This document shows, one piece after another, positions 34,125 through 44,338 of a stretch of DNA of 64,000 bases (positions are counted from its first letter, which is position 1; the number at the start of each line of letters is the position of its first letter). A program made the position numbers and the translations under genes. The notes under the pieces were generated by a model. That model saw only the letters and a list, made by a program, of their open reading frames with translations, was not told the origin of the DNA and searched no databases. This stretch comes from CAVQEK01 sp963711495 (lineage in GTDB: Bacteria > Bacteroidota > Bacteroidia > Cytophagales > Cyclobacteriaceae). The DNA is taken from NCBI GenBank assembly GCA_963711495.1, contig CAVQEK010000004.1:372001-436000 (forward strand). The letters run 5' to 3'.

Positions 34125-34300
34125 TTTGGAAAAAGTCTCTTATCGCAACATGTACCATGACGGAAATGAAAATTAAGATTCCGTCCGGGGTATAAACTAG
34201 CATCTCAAATTTTACACCAACGCGTCAAATGATTAACTTGGAGAAATAAACAAATAATTGGAATGATTATTAGGTTTGGGATGTAGTTGAACCCAATAGT

Positions 34301-35275
34301 ATGAAAATGAAAAATTCCGAAAGAAGAAGGAAGATATTCAAAGTATATTCAGATAATCTGTGCTTCTTTGCTGACAAATACGGAGTCAAATTGGCCGTTG
34401 AGACTGACAATGGACTACAACCTGTGGATCAACCTATGTATATTTGTCCACTTTGTCTACGGGCTTATACTGATAAATCACTTGATCAAAAAGTCTCAAA
34501 TCCTTTAACTCTGGAAGATTTACCTCCTAAATCAGTTGGTGGGAGTCCAAAGATTTTAACATGTAAAGAATGTAATAACAAAGCAGGTCACTCATTAGAT
34601 AAAACAATAGCAGAATCCTTAGAAACTGAATCATTCATTCGAGGCATCCCAAATAGTAAAATCAATGGTATCATTAAAGTGAATGATGGGGTGGAATTTC
34701 GATCGGTAATTAAAATTGAGGAACATAAAAGGTTTAATCTGTTCTTCAATGCTAACATTCCTCATGTCAAAAACGATCTTGATTATTTAACAAACAACTG
34801 GAATAATTCTAAGATTAATTTTTCTTTCCGTAGTCCAGAAAATGAAATCTACTCACGCTCATTATTAAGAATTGGATTTCTTCTCGCCTTTTATTATTTG
34901 GGCAACAGAGTTCTTTTTGAGCCAAATTATCATAAAATACGTGATTACATCAATGAACAGAATCAAAATCAACTAGCTTATTCAGGCGTAACGATATTTC
35001 CTCCCGATTTCGATGGAAATACAGGACTTCATGTTTTAAAGGAACCCCAAACTTGTAGATCTTACCTTATTATTTATCAAATAGCTTTACAAACAATTAC
35101 TAAAAAGGTTGGAGTTTTTTTCCCAGGACCCGGAGAATTGGGTTGGACAAGATATACATCGTTACAAAATATCGATAGACAAACAAGATTTAACTTTTCT
35201 GACCTTAATACTAGAAATTTTATTACCAATAAAAATCTTGTGAATTCGTACGACTATATTTATTGGAATAATTAA
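34301..35275 (+). CDS. HNH-endonuclease-like Cys4 protein, orphan
   Basis: A 324-residue protein. Residues 49-52 form CPLC. Then LTLEDLPPKSVGG (70-81) and LTCKECNNKAGHSLD (86-100) give the arrangement of an HNH/treble-clef nuclease: two CxxC knuckles around an E-D/H-x-P-P-K-S core. The first His of HNH is Asp here. The remaining 220 residues match nothing I recognise. There is no signal peptide. It lies alone between repeat elements and gene fragments, has an AT-rich composition, and could be a stand-alone nuclease or defence gene; that is only a suggestion. The start may also be the second ATG at 34307. Confidence 0.6.
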   Translation: MKMKNSERRRKIFKVYSDNLCFFADKYGVKLAVETDNGLQPVDQPMYICPLCLRAYTDKSLDQKVSNPLTLEDLPPKSVGGSPKILTCKECNNKAGHSLDKTIAESLETESFIRGIPNSKINGIIKVNDGVEFRSVIKIEEHKRFNLFFNANIPHVKNDLDYLTNNWNNSKINFSFRSPENEIYSRSLLRIGFLLAFYYLGNRVLFEPNYHKIRDYINEQNQNQLAYSGVTIFPPDFDGNTGLHVLKEPQTCRSYLIIYQIALQTITKKVGVFFPGPGELGWTRYTSLQNIDRQTRFNFSDLNTRNFITNKNLVNSYDYIYWNN

Positions 35276-35513
35276 GTACTGGGCCCAACACGAGTCTATG
35301 AGAGGTGATAAAAACGAAAATATTTACTTTTTACGAATACGAGGCATTTAGGCACAGGGACTTGACCAGAATTCTAATTTGCCCTGAATATAGATTCAAC
35401 TTTCGCAACTATAGTGAAAAAATCAAACATTGAAACAACTTTAACAAAGAAATTTCCTTACCACAAGAATATACAAACTGACTGACTTTGGTTTAGACAT
35501 CTATTCAAAAGAC

Positions 35514-36035
35514 TTGTTTAATAGGGCCGAAGAAAAGGTGAAGTTTGAAGAGATAGGAGCAGGCAAACAAGTAATAATTGTTTACCGAAAACAGATATTA
35601 TACCCTTCTATTTTTTTCATCTTGATCGGTTTATTCAGAGCTCTTGTTTTTATTGGTTATAGTTCAGAATCATTAGATTCTGTTTTATTTTGGACATTTA
35701 CGGGATTTATAGGTGTAATTTTCTCCTACTTAACCAGGAGAAAAGAATTACACTTGCGGTCACCAGGACAGACAAGAATTAAGTTTTATTACAATAAACC
35801 AACCGCTGAAGAATTCATTGAATTCATTGATCATGTTATAGCTAAGCGTGATAAATTACTAAAAATGAAATACGGTAACATCAGTTCCAAACTAGATTAT
35901 GTCATTCAGCACGAAAGACTCCTTTGGCTGAATAATATTGATGTTATTTCCAATAAAGAACTCGAATTGAAGAAAAATGAATTAGACAAATTGTTTTCTC
36001 TTGAAGGAGGATCATTCGATATAAATTTGAATTAA
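35514..36035 (+). CDS. Hypothetical two-helix membrane protein
   Basis: If started at the TTG at 35514, a 173-residue protein with two membrane segments (about 30-48 and 58-76) followed by a Lys/Glu-rich cytoplasmic helix region (FYYNKPTAEEFIEFIDHVIAKRDKLLKMKYG). The frame is open from 35445 without any ATG, so the N terminus is uncertain and the gene may be truncated at its 5' end. The middle (QVIIVYRKQILYPSIFFILIG) is like proteins with a short PH-like or YcxB-like domain. I do not recognise the family. Confidence 0.45.
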   Translation: MFNRAEEKVKFEEIGAGKQVIIVYRKQILYPSIFFILIGLFRALVFIGYSSESLDSVLFWTFTGFIGVIFSYLTRRKELHLRSPGQTRIKFYYNKPTAEEFIEFIDHVIAKRDKLLKMKYGNISSKLDYVIQHERLLWLNNIDVISNKELELKKNELDKLFSLEGGSFDINLN

Positions 36036-36334
36036 ATAAATATTGTCACCAAAATGGCGAACATCCTTTGGGTTTAATCGAGAATATCAAGTGTAGCCCT
36101 GATCTGGTTTATCCCTGTCGCTCCTACCACAGCAGGTTTCCTGTGACAAAAAACAGGGTTCACCCAATATTTATGCTAACTTCGCAAATTCCATCCCCGA
36201 TTTGTCGAATGATGAACATAGCAAAACAAGCCAATGTAAGGAATACTTATTTTGCTCAGAAAGTGATGTGCGCAATTTCAATGTAAATAAGAAGAACTTT
36301 CTGGCCGTTGCAACATACATTTGTGTTGTTTTAA

Positions 36335-36658
36335 AAATGGCCATGTTGCATATCCGGGTTACAGTACAAGGACATTCAATATACAAAAGAAGAGGACGAG
36401 GTTCTAATATTCGAAACCACTTCCTACGGAGATGGTACGGTACTATTCTCAAATGAAAATACCGACAGTCCCGTAAAAGTTTTAATTGGCGGAAATCAGG
36501 CAACCGAAGGTGTGGACGAAGGCCTCAGGGGCATGCAAGTAGGAGAGATCAGGGAACTCATGGCACCACATTACCTGGGAAAAAGAAAAACCTATCCGCC
36601 AAATGTTTCTCCTGACTCAGCACTCGTTATAAAAATTATACTGCACAAGATTCTGTAG
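36335..36658 (+). pseudogene. FKBP-type peptidyl-prolyl isomerase, 5'-truncated remnant
   Basis: This frame has no start codon between a TAA at 36332 and its TAG at 36656. It encodes SGLQYKDIQYTKEEDEV near its start and GGNQATEGVDEGLRGMQVGE, then LMAPHYLGKRKTYPPNVSPD and LVIKIILHKIL at its end. These are the FKBP-domain beta strands and the GxxEGLxGMxxGxxRxL core, so the C-terminal domain is nearly complete while the signal peptide and start are lost. The usual tyrosine and phenylalanine active-site positions are partly changed. It is probably not expressed as a functional enzyme. Confidence 0.65.
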
Positions 36659-36868
36659 CTGACCATGTGCTGTAAGCGTTGCTGTGCGCCACGGCTATGA
36701 ATAGTGATTGTATTTTCCACTCGTGCCTCTCATGGAATATTCACCTTATCGATATTCTCTTTCTGTATCAAATAAACCATATTCACTTCTGGAGTAATAA
36801 GAATATCGATCGAATACCGGGAATTTTTTCCCATTTTGCTAAATGATTAAATTGATTTTTCAACTGCA

Positions 36869-37804
36869 ATGAACCTAAGAATTAAAATTTCTTTCCGATT
36901 AATAGTAACGCATATAGTACTGATCGTCGGATTGGTTGTTGCCTCATTATTGGTGACAAATTGTGATTTTCTGTTCCTCTCGATTACACAAACCGTACTG
37001 CTAATAGTGTATTTTTCGGGATACTGGGAGTTTTTTGGATTAAAATTCAAGCGCATCTTTTTTTCTATCACAGAGTTGGTGTTGGCAGGAATTTTTGCAT
37101 ACAAACTACTCACTGGATTTAGCGGAAATATCAATTGGTATTTGTTCGCTCTACTTGCCGTCATTCAGGTATTTCTGCTGATCGAATTGATCAGGATCCT
37201 GATCGTGATCTTTAAAAAGGATGATCTGTATATGGATATCGAGTTTCCGTTTAAGCATGGAAATTATCTGATAACAGATGGAGGAAATTCTAAAATGAGC
37301 CGGTTGATGAATTACCATTATTATGCCCCCATACATAAAAAAAACAAAACAAATATGTCCATGCTCTACGCAACTGACATTGTGAAGCTCGGTGGTGGTA
37401 AACTGGAATGGTTACCGAAAAAGAATGGAAAATATCCCATTTTCAATGAAAAAATATACAGTCCGATTGATGGCCGCATCGTGAAAATGGAAAATGATAT
37501 TGATGATAATGAACCTTTTCAGGAACATTTTCCATACAATACAGGGAACACCTTGGTTATTCAAAAAGATAACTATTATTTCTTATTGGGTCATCTCAAG
37601 AAGGGGAGTATTGTTGTAAATGTTGGCGATATTGTTCAGGCCAATGATCTAATCAGCGCTGTAGGAAACTCTGGCTGGACAGAACGCCCGCACATTCATA
37701 TTCAGTTGATCAAAAGCGAGACAATAAATTATTGGTCCGGGACCGGCGTGGAGATTAGATACAAAAACAAAACTTTGATTAAAAACAGGTTGATCAAGAA
37801 TTAG
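36869..37804 (+). CDS. Membrane-anchored M23 (LytM-like) metallopeptidase family protein
   Basis: A 311-residue protein. Three or four hydrophobic segments cover residues about 10-115. The C-terminal half is an M23 domain: His150 with Asp170 (MNYHYYAPIH...LYATDIV) as the HxnD pair, His242 in LLGHLKKGS, and HIHIQL (275-280) for the HxH motif. SPIDGRIVKMEND and VGDIVQANDLISAVGNSG are the usual M23 beta-sheet core. These enzymes cleave peptidoglycan cross-links or regulate other hydrolases. The long membrane domain ahead of it is unusual. It lies alone, 210 bp past the FKBP remnant. Confidence 0.82.
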   Translation: MNLRIKISFRLIVTHIVLIVGLVVASLLVTNCDFLFLSITQTVLLIVYFSGYWEFFGLKFKRIFFSITELVLAGIFAYKLLTGFSGNINWYLFALLAVIQVFLLIELIRILIVIFKKDDLYMDIEFPFKHGNYLITDGGNSKMSRLMNYHYYAPIHKKNKTNMSMLYATDIVKLGGGKLEWLPKKNGKYPIFNEKIYSPIDGRIVKMENDIDDNEPFQEHFPYNTGNTLVIQKDNYYFLLGHLKKGSIVVNVGDIVQANDLISAVGNSGWTERPHIHIQLIKSETINYWSGTGVEIRYKNKTLIKNRLIKN

Positions 37805-38056
37805 ATCTTCCAAAAAACCATTTTTTACATAGAACATGCCCTTTCATCCTTACAAAAGGAGATTACAGGTATTTTTTGCAGGCTAAATTTCCCATGATCG
37901 TGTAAATCATTTTTAATGCGTTTACCTTGAATCAAAGCAACCAAATTTGCGTCATTTGAAATATTTTGAGTATTTTAGTCGGTTAACAACCCGACATTTG
38001 GGGATGCATCACGTGCTAAAGGAAGTTTAATTATTGCTGCCATTTCACACAAAAAA

Positions 38057-38851
38057 ATGATTTATAAAAAATTACGCAAGACGGATATACCGTTCTGCAA
38101 GTATATCGTGGGAATATTATTTTGTTTGTATCCGATCATCACTGCTGCCCAGGCGGATAATGAAATTCAGGTATATGCTTCGCCCATCACGCCGAAAGCG
38201 GTTACATTCTTTGAATTGCACCAGAACTATACGTTTAAAGGATCTGACTTTTTGGAAAATCCAGATGCGGCCCATTGGCTCAATGAAACGTTGGAGATTA
38301 CCAGGGGTTTTGGCGGTAACTTCGAGATGGGAATTTATACGTTCACCGGTATTTCCCCTGACGGCAAATTTGAATATCTGGGAAGCCACCTCCGTCCAAG
38401 GTTTACAGTTCCCCAATCCTGGGGTTGGAAGGTCGGTGCGAGCATTTCTATGGAAATCGGTTTTATCAGACCCGACGGGCAGTCAAATTATGTAATGGAC
38501 GGAGAACTCAGACCCATTATCGATAAACAAATCGGGAATTGCTATTTTTCCTTCAATCCCAATTTCAGCTTTCAGTTTTCAGGCAATGATAAGCATGTTG
38601 GCATTGAGCCTCAATTTAAAGCCTATTACAACTTCAATGACCAGTTTGGTTTGGGTATTGAATACTATTCGTATTTGGGAACTTTCAGCAAAATAGACCC
38701 GGGCAACATGCAGGAACATTTACTCGGACCGATGTTCAATTTATTATCCAGTCCCGGTTGGGAATTGGAAACGGGATTTTTATTTGGTTTAACTCCCAAC
38801 AGCAACCAAGAAATATTCAAGCTACTGGTCGGCAGGAGGATTGGAAAGTAG
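38057..38851 (+). CDS. Putative outer-membrane beta-barrel protein
   Basis: A 264-residue protein. A basic start is followed by a signal peptide (YIVGILFCLYPIITAAQA). The mature part alternates polar and aromatic residues in strand-like segments, for example NFEMGIYTFTGISP, WKVGASISMEIGFIRP and FGLGIEYYSYLGTF, and it ends LLVGRRIGK without a terminal aromatic. This looks like a small outer-membrane beta-barrel of the type common in Bacteroidota. I recognise no specific family. It is flanked by about 250 bp on each side. Confidence 0.62.
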   Translation: MIYKKLRKTDIPFCKYIVGILFCLYPIITAAQADNEIQVYASPITPKAVTFFELHQNYTFKGSDFLENPDAAHWLNETLEITRGFGGNFEMGIYTFTGISPDGKFEYLGSHLRPRFTVPQSWGWKVGASISMEIGFIRPDGQSNYVMDGELRPIIDKQIGNCYFSFNPNFSFQFSGNDKHVGIEPQFKAYYNFNDQFGLGIEYYSYLGTFSKIDPGNMQEHLLGPMFNLLSSPGWELETGFLFGLTPNSNQEIFKLLVGRRIGK

Positions 38852-39096
38852 CAATTCATTCATCCTAAAAAGTTATCCGCTGAAAACCCTGAGACTTCAA
38901 TTAATAGTTTGTAGTGGTTGCTCAATCTTTGGCCGATTTAGAAAATTGTGAGGTGTGCGCGCTATTATCTCCTACCAACTAAAACATTTAAAAGTAGACT
39001 TCGAATGGCCAAAAATCCAGGGCCATACGACGAAATTTTCCATCTTTCGGTCTCCAGCCTCTTACTTCCAGTCACCAACTTCCAACGCTCGCTCCA

Positions 39097-40710
39097 TCAA
39101 TATTTATCCGCTCCTTTGATCAGGGCGATCGCCACGCCATTGGTCCAGCCGAAGCCATCCTGGTTGGGATATTCTCCGCCGCCTGCCACAATGGTGGTGT
39201 CGGTCACGTTGTATTTCTCCATCATTTTGCCGGTGTTCGCGTAAACCCGCTCATTCTCCCTCAGCCACCGCGACGTGATCTTTTTGGCCAGATCATCAAA
39301 ACCATATTGCTGCAGGCCTTTTATGTTGATCCATTGCAACGGTGCCCATCCATTGGGTTTGTCCCACTGTTGTCCGGTGTCCATGAACGTGGTCAGCAAT
39401 CCTCCCTCCGAAAGCAAGTCCTTGTGCAGCACTTCAGCCTGTTTCCGGGCCTGTTCTTCGGTGGCAACTTTATAATAAAGCGGATATCCGGCGGCCAGGG
39501 TTTTGAGCCCGGTAGCTCTGCCTTCCACAAAATTATAATCGGTAAAACATCCGAGGTTGTCATCCCAAAAATAATGCACAATGGCCAACTTGCGCTGCGC
39601 AGCCTTTTGCTCAAATTCATCCGCCATTTGCTGGTCTCCTTTTAGTTTATTCAGAGCACTGATGGTACTTTCCAGGTGATACAACAGGCAATTCAAATCA
39701 ACCGGTAAAATGTCGGTGGTACTGATATCGATAAGATTGCTGCTGCCACCAAACCATCGTGAACTAAAATCCCATCCCGATTCGGCGGCAGAGCGCAAAT
39801 TACGATAGAGCTTCAATCGGGTGGAATCAGTCAGCTTCTCTGCCAATTGCACATCTTCGCGGTATGCTTCCGGCCTTGGTTCTGCTTTGTTGTCCCAATA
39901 CCGGTTCAGTATTTCTCCGCTTTTGGTTTTCACCACGTGTTTAAATGCCATGCCATTTTTAGTGACGTTTTCCAGGCCATCCATCCAGAATTTGTATTCT
40001 TTTTCCAGTTCGGGTAAATATTCCAACGCAGCATCATTGCCTTTATATTGAGCATACAACATCACCATGGACGAAAAAAACGGTGGCTGTGAGCGACTCA
40101 GAAAATAGGCGCGGTTGCCATTGGGAATAAAGCCAAATTGATTGATGAGGAAGGCAAAATTGTCGAGCATGTCTTTGACCAGGTCAAGGCGGTCTGAAGC
40201 AGAAAGGCCCACCATGGTGAAATAGCTGTCCCAGTAATATATTTCGCGGAAACGACCTCCGGGGACCACATACGGGTTGGGCAAAGGGATCAGGGAACTC
40301 GCTTGAGTAGTGTCGTCAGCCTGGCGTGTAAGATAGTCCCACATCTTGATAACGTGGCTGGCCATGTTGTTGCTTGTGTCCAGCGTCTTGCCACTAAGGT
40401 CCACCGCAGGCACCTCAAAGTTGTCTTCCACAAACGCCTTCAGGTCAAACTTTCTATCATTCATATGACGATGATAGTCTTCAAGGATTTTTTCAACCGG
40501 TCTTTTGGGAATGCAGTCTACAAATGTCTTAGAATCCGGAAACACCCGACTCATCTGAACATCAACAAAAAGGTCACCCAGGTCGGTGCTCGGATAAATT
40601 AATTTATGATCTGGCTGAACTAACTTTTCTTCTTTTACTGACGGATTACAGGCAGTTAACAGTAATAAAATAATGCCTATGATCCAGGGAGTTTTATTGA
40701 TTGATCGCAT
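39097..40710 (-). CDS. Alpha,alpha-trehalase (GH37) lipoprotein
   Basis: A 537-residue GH37 trehalase that splits trehalose to two glucose molecules with inversion. Both family signatures are complete: PGGRFREIYYWDSY (150-163) and QWDKPNGWAP (448-457). The likely catalytic acid is Asp314 (SGWDFSSRW) and the base Glu513 (GGGEYPNQDGFGWTNG). It has a lipobox LTAC (Cys21), so it is anchored in the envelope rather than free in the periplasm like E. coli TreA. It follows the GH65 gene by 95 bp on the same strand; both may be one transcript for use of trehalose and related alpha-glucosides. Confidence 0.93.
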   Translation of the reverse strand: MRSINKTPWIIGIILLLLTACNPSVKEEKLVQPDHKLIYPSTDLGDLFVDVQMSRVFPDSKTFVDCIPKRPVEKILEDYHRHMNDRKFDLKAFVEDNFEVPAVDLSGKTLDTSNNMASHVIKMWDYLTRQADDTTQASSLIPLPNPYVVPGGRFREIYYWDSYFTMVGLSASDRLDLVKDMLDNFAFLINQFGFIPNGNRAYFLSRSQPPFFSSMVMLYAQYKGNDAALEYLPELEKEYKFWMDGLENVTKNGMAFKHVVKTKSGEILNRYWDNKAEPRPEAYREDVQLAEKLTDSTRLKLYRNLRSAAESGWDFSSRWFGGSSNLIDISTTDILPVDLNCLLYHLESTISALNKLKGDQQMADEFEQKAAQRKLAIVHYFWDDNLGCFTDYNFVEGRATGLKTLAAGYPLYYKVATEEQARKQAEVLHKDLLSEGGLLTTFMDTGQQWDKPNGWAPLQWINIKGLQQYGFDDLAKKITSRWLRENERVYANTGKMMEKYNVTDTTIVAGGGEYPNQDGFGWTNGVAIALIKGADKY

Positions 40711-40805
40711 TCGTAAAATATTTAGATTTTAGGATCGATTAAGTTAACCATTGATTACAATAATGAAACATTCTATTACTTATAACAAATCTTCCTGTGA
40801 CCAAC

Positions 40806-42845
40806 TCACTTGACTTTATAAGTTTTACGGTCAGGTCCTGCACCTGTTATGGTTATTGATTTCCAATTATTGGGCAATTTGGTATCCAGTTGTATTATTC
40901 CCTCATCAGTAATATCAAGTCCTCCGAAACCCGTGAGCATGGCCTGTAACATACCGCCAGCTCCGGTAGCGAAATAAGGATTTGTGCCGCCGGCAGTTTC
41001 TGCCAGCACACCAAATGGCGGAACTTTGTTGCGTTCGTAGCCCTTTTTAAACAACTCCAGCGCCTTCTCCGGGTCACCCATTCTTTCGTGTAGTATAGCA
41101 AGTACTGCCATCCCCATCGCAGGCCCTCCCGGATCCATCACATTTTCATAATAGTCGAGATCTTTCCTGATCGCAACTGGATCTTTGACGTATTTCAGCG
41201 GATATGCCAGCAAATTGACATCGGCCTGCTTGATGGTTTCTCCATTGTAGGTAGCATACTCTTTGGTCGTGCCGTCCGGAAAATGGTGGATGACAATGTT
41301 ATTGGCCACTTCCATCCATCGGGGGTCTGCCTCAAGGCCCAGCACCCCGGCTGCCTCGGTGGCATATTGCAGACACACCGCGGCAATCCCGTTGGTAAAA
41401 GCATTATCGTCAACATTTTCAGCATATTCATCAGCCGCCACCACATTATTAATATGATATTTTCCCTGATCATCTTTTTCAACCCGGCTTACCCAGAAAT
41501 CGGCAACTTCCTTTAGTACAGGATAGCCCCTGTTATCCAACCATTGTTTGTCTTTGGTGACCTGGTAATATTTCCAAAATGCCCAGCCCACATCACCGGT
41601 TATGTGATGCTGATAAGGACCAGTCAAGGCCCACACCGGCGTCGACTCCTGGCCGTCATCCGATGATTCCCAGGGGTACATAGCGCCCTTGAATCCGTGG
41701 GCAAAAGCATTTTGTTTGGCAGCAGCCAACATTTTATACCGATATTCCAGCAGTGAGCGGGCAATTTCCGGATGCAACATCAACAGCGGCGGGTACATCC
41801 ACAGCTCGGTATCCCAAAAGACATGTCCATTGTATCCCAAACCAGAAAGTCCCATCGGTGAAAGACTGTAGGCGGTGCCTTCCCGGGCGAATGAATACAA
41901 GTGATAAAGCATGAACCGAATGTCTTTCTGTGTCTGCGGATCGCCGTCTATGCTAATGTCGCTTTGCCAAAGTTGCTGCCAGGCCAGTTCATGTTGCCTG
42001 AGCAATTTCTTCCTGCCTTGCAGCATGGCAAATATGGTCAACCTTTCCGCCTCATTGAAAGGATCTCCGTACTGGGCTGTAGAACAAACAGAGCCAACTA
42101 CCGCGAAGCGGAATGTTTCGCCGGCTTTCAGTTTTTTATCAAATTTCAAAAGGTGCTTGTTGTAATCCCAGTCCTCGTGAATGAGTCTGGGAATGTCAGT
42201 GTTGTTGTCGAAAATAAAGGTATTGGAAGCGGCGATGGTATGTTTGCCGGTAGGGCTATTTCCTACCGAAGTCAATAGCGGTATTTTAACATGCGGGCGG
42301 TCGATCACGGCATAATAATTCCTCACATCCTGCAGAATCTCCGGGGCTGTTATCACTGAAGCCGGAGTGATCACAACATCTTTTTTGGCCTGGACCTCCA
42401 AATCGATCATAGCGGAATAGGGCAAATGGCGTAGGGCTAACAATTTATATCGCACAATCACTTTATCACCTACCTCAAAAGAAACCAACAGTTCCGCCTT
42501 GTGTATATCCAGTGTCTGGCGAAAATTAGAAATATTGCTGCTACTGATCCGGTTGCCGTCAACGTCGAGATCCATATTGGCAAAATTGAAACCTTTGAGG
42601 ATATTCGAAACGCGTCCGCGACCGTAGGTATCGTAGGCCCCGTTCAGCACGACATCTTTGATCTTCAATGGTTCGGGACTTGATACGATCCCGATCATCC
42701 CATTGGCAACGGTTACACCGAAATAATGATCCGGATTGATATTTTCGGCTTCAATTTGCCACGGCAGATCAGAATTTTTTTGTGCAATTCCACTGGTTGA
42801 AATGCCAATAATGCATGTCAATGCCAACGTGATTTTTCTAATCAT
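40806..42845 (-). CDS. GH65 family glycoside hydrolase, kojibiose-hydrolase-like
   Basis: A 679-residue protein with a signal peptide ending GIAQ. The (alpha/alpha)6 barrel contains HVFWDTELWMYPPLLM and VVAADEYAENVDDNAFTNG (general acid Glu473), then PFGVLAETAGGTNPYFATGAGGMLQA (Glu616). GH65 phosphorylases lack the second Glu, so a hydrolase is expected. From memory, the kojibiose hydrolase FjGH65A of Flavobacterium johnsoniae is of nearly equal length and uses Glu472 and Glu616, which fits closely. Likely substrate: an alpha-glucoside such as kojibiose or trehalose in the periplasm. It neighbours the GH37 trehalase. Confidence 0.86.
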   Translation of the reverse strand: MIRKITLALTCIIGISTSGIAQKNSDLPWQIEAENINPDHYFGVTVANGMIGIVSSPEPLKIKDVVLNGAYDTYGRGRVSNILKGFNFANMDLDVDGNRISSSNISNFRQTLDIHKAELLVSFEVGDKVIVRYKLLALRHLPYSAMIDLEVQAKKDVVITPASVITAPEILQDVRNYYAVIDRPHVKIPLLTSVGNSPTGKHTIAASNTFIFDNNTDIPRLIHEDWDYNKHLLKFDKKLKAGETFRFAVVGSVCSTAQYGDPFNEAERLTIFAMLQGRKKLLRQHELAWQQLWQSDISIDGDPQTQKDIRFMLYHLYSFAREGTAYSLSPMGLSGLGYNGHVFWDTELWMYPPLLMLHPEIARSLLEYRYKMLAAAKQNAFAHGFKGAMYPWESSDDGQESTPVWALTGPYQHHITGDVGWAFWKYYQVTKDKQWLDNRGYPVLKEVADFWVSRVEKDDQGKYHINNVVAADEYAENVDDNAFTNGIAAVCLQYATEAAGVLGLEADPRWMEVANNIVIHHFPDGTTKEYATYNGETIKQADVNLLAYPLKYVKDPVAIRKDLDYYENVMDPGGPAMGMAVLAILHERMGDPEKALELFKKGYERNKVPPFGVLAETAGGTNPYFATGAGGMLQAMLTGFGGLDITDEGIIQLDTKLPNNWKSITITGAGPDRKTYKVK

Positions 42846-43067
42846 GAGTAATAGGGTCTTAATTCAACATAACAATTTTCTGTCTTTTGTTTACATCCAT
42901 CCTTTATCAGATTTTGTTTGTGCCGGATAGATGTTCAGTTATCATCTGTCAATATTTGGTTTCTGGCTTTTGGCATCTTTTGTATAAGAAGAAAGCTACC
43001 TTTTAGATAAGTGGATTCTTTACTCCTGTACATTGCCTGGTGAACGCCTATTGTATTCAGATAACGA

Positions 43068-44141
43068 TCATTCGTATTTAGAAGCAAAATCACGGGCATA
43101 AGCATTAATTTCGTCGTCGTTCAAATGCTCCCCCGAACTTATAATTACACGGTATCGAAAAGTAACGGACTGCCCTGCCGGGATCTTAAAATTCAAATGC
43201 TTTTTACCTTTGGTGAAATCCTTCCAGCCCAGTGGGTTGGCTGCAAATAATCCGTATCCCCGGGCATGCCAGTAGGTGGGGTATTCCGGATTTTCCGGAT
43301 GATCACAAATTACCAGCGAGATCTTTTCATTGCCAATATTTCCGTAAAGATCCATCCACCTGGCACGTGTTCCCCAGACTTCCATTCCGGTTATCCCTTC
43401 ACTGCTTCTGTAATTTCCGGATATCCCTTCGTTTGACATTGCTTTGACGGTGGTTGCCTGTCCGTCGGCACTGTACAACGTGATGTCACCGGTCGAAGGC
43501 AATTCGAGCTGCCGGGCAACACGAATACCAAACATGCCTTCTTTGGTGTCGGGCATCGATACTTCTTTGTCAGTCGCTGTTAGCGTAGTGATCCTGTCAA
43601 TGATCCGCACATCTCCTTGAGCCATAAAATGATAAGTTGTCTTCTCTGCCAGCAGTTCTTTGCCCGCATGATCTGTCCAGCTTTCGTCTGTAACCAAGGT
43701 CCCTTCGTCAACTCCGCCGGACATTTTCTCCACCTTGAGGTGTTTGATGATCCCGCCATTGGGATTGGTTGTTCCAAGCCCTTGGGAACCATTGCCCCAG
43801 AAATCATTTTCATCTACGTTGCCATAGGTCAGCCACATGCCGATCTGGTGGGGGTGGTCTGCCCGTTCACCCACTTTAGGATTGATCGGAAATCCCCGGG
43901 TAATAGCCGTGCCTGCCGAAGTGAGCACCGGGTAGAGCACTGGTTTACAGATGTTATCCTGCCATCGATAGGAAGTAAACAGTTTTCCGTTTATTTCCAC
44001 GTCAATTTTCTTATTGGGTTTATCCTCAATGAATGAAACTGTTCCCTTTTGATCTTTTTGTATTTGATGAACTGACTCTAACGTACCCGAAATGGAGAAG
44101 GCTGCCACTAAAAACATCATTGATAGAGTGAATACTTTCAT
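43068..44141 (-). CDS. DUF6807 (PmoA-like) secreted protein
   Basis: A 357-residue protein with a signal peptide (MKVFTLSMMFLVAAFSISG). The segment FTSYRWQDNICKPVLYPVLTSAGTAITRGFPINPKVGERADHPHQIGMWLTYGNVDENDFWG is the hallmark of the family annotated PmoA or DUF6807, a galactose-mutarotase-like beta-sandwich commonly found with sugar-degrading genes in Bacteroidota and Planctomycetota. No link to methane oxidation is implied; the name is inherited. Function unknown, presumably carbohydrate-related. It is 222 bp from the GH65 gene. Confidence 0.82.
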   Translation of the reverse strand: MKVFTLSMMFLVAAFSISGTLESVHQIQKDQKGTVSFIEDKPNKKIDVEINGKLFTSYRWQDNICKPVLYPVLTSAGTAITRGFPINPKVGERADHPHQIGMWLTYGNVDENDFWGNGSQGLGTTNPNGGIIKHLKVEKMSGGVDEGTLVTDESWTDHAGKELLAEKTTYHFMAQGDVRIIDRITTLTATDKEVSMPDTKEGMFGIRVARQLELPSTGDITLYSADGQATTVKAMSNEGISGNYRSSEGITGMEVWGTRARWMDLYGNIGNEKISLVICDHPENPEYPTYWHARGYGLFAANPLGWKDFTKGKKHLNFKIPAGQSVTFRYRVIISSGEHLNDDEINAYARDFASKYE

Positions 44142-44338
44142 GCTTTTTAATTTTTATTTCTGGGATGTTTAAATATAATCAATTTCTGGTGGAGTATCCC
44201 AGATATGTACTTCGTGGCCAGTAAAAAAAATTAACACATTATTGCTATAAAAGATTTACACAATGAGTTTTAAATTGGATTGCATGATGGTGAGAACCAA
44301 ATCTGGCTGAGGGATGAATACTCATTATTTTCGCCAAA

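Noticed and set aside
34271..34278. TAGGTTTG as a promoter -7 box for the HNH-like gene
   Set aside because: It fits TAnnTTTG, but no TTG lies at a suitable -33 spacing, and such 8-mers are frequent by chance in AT-rich DNA.
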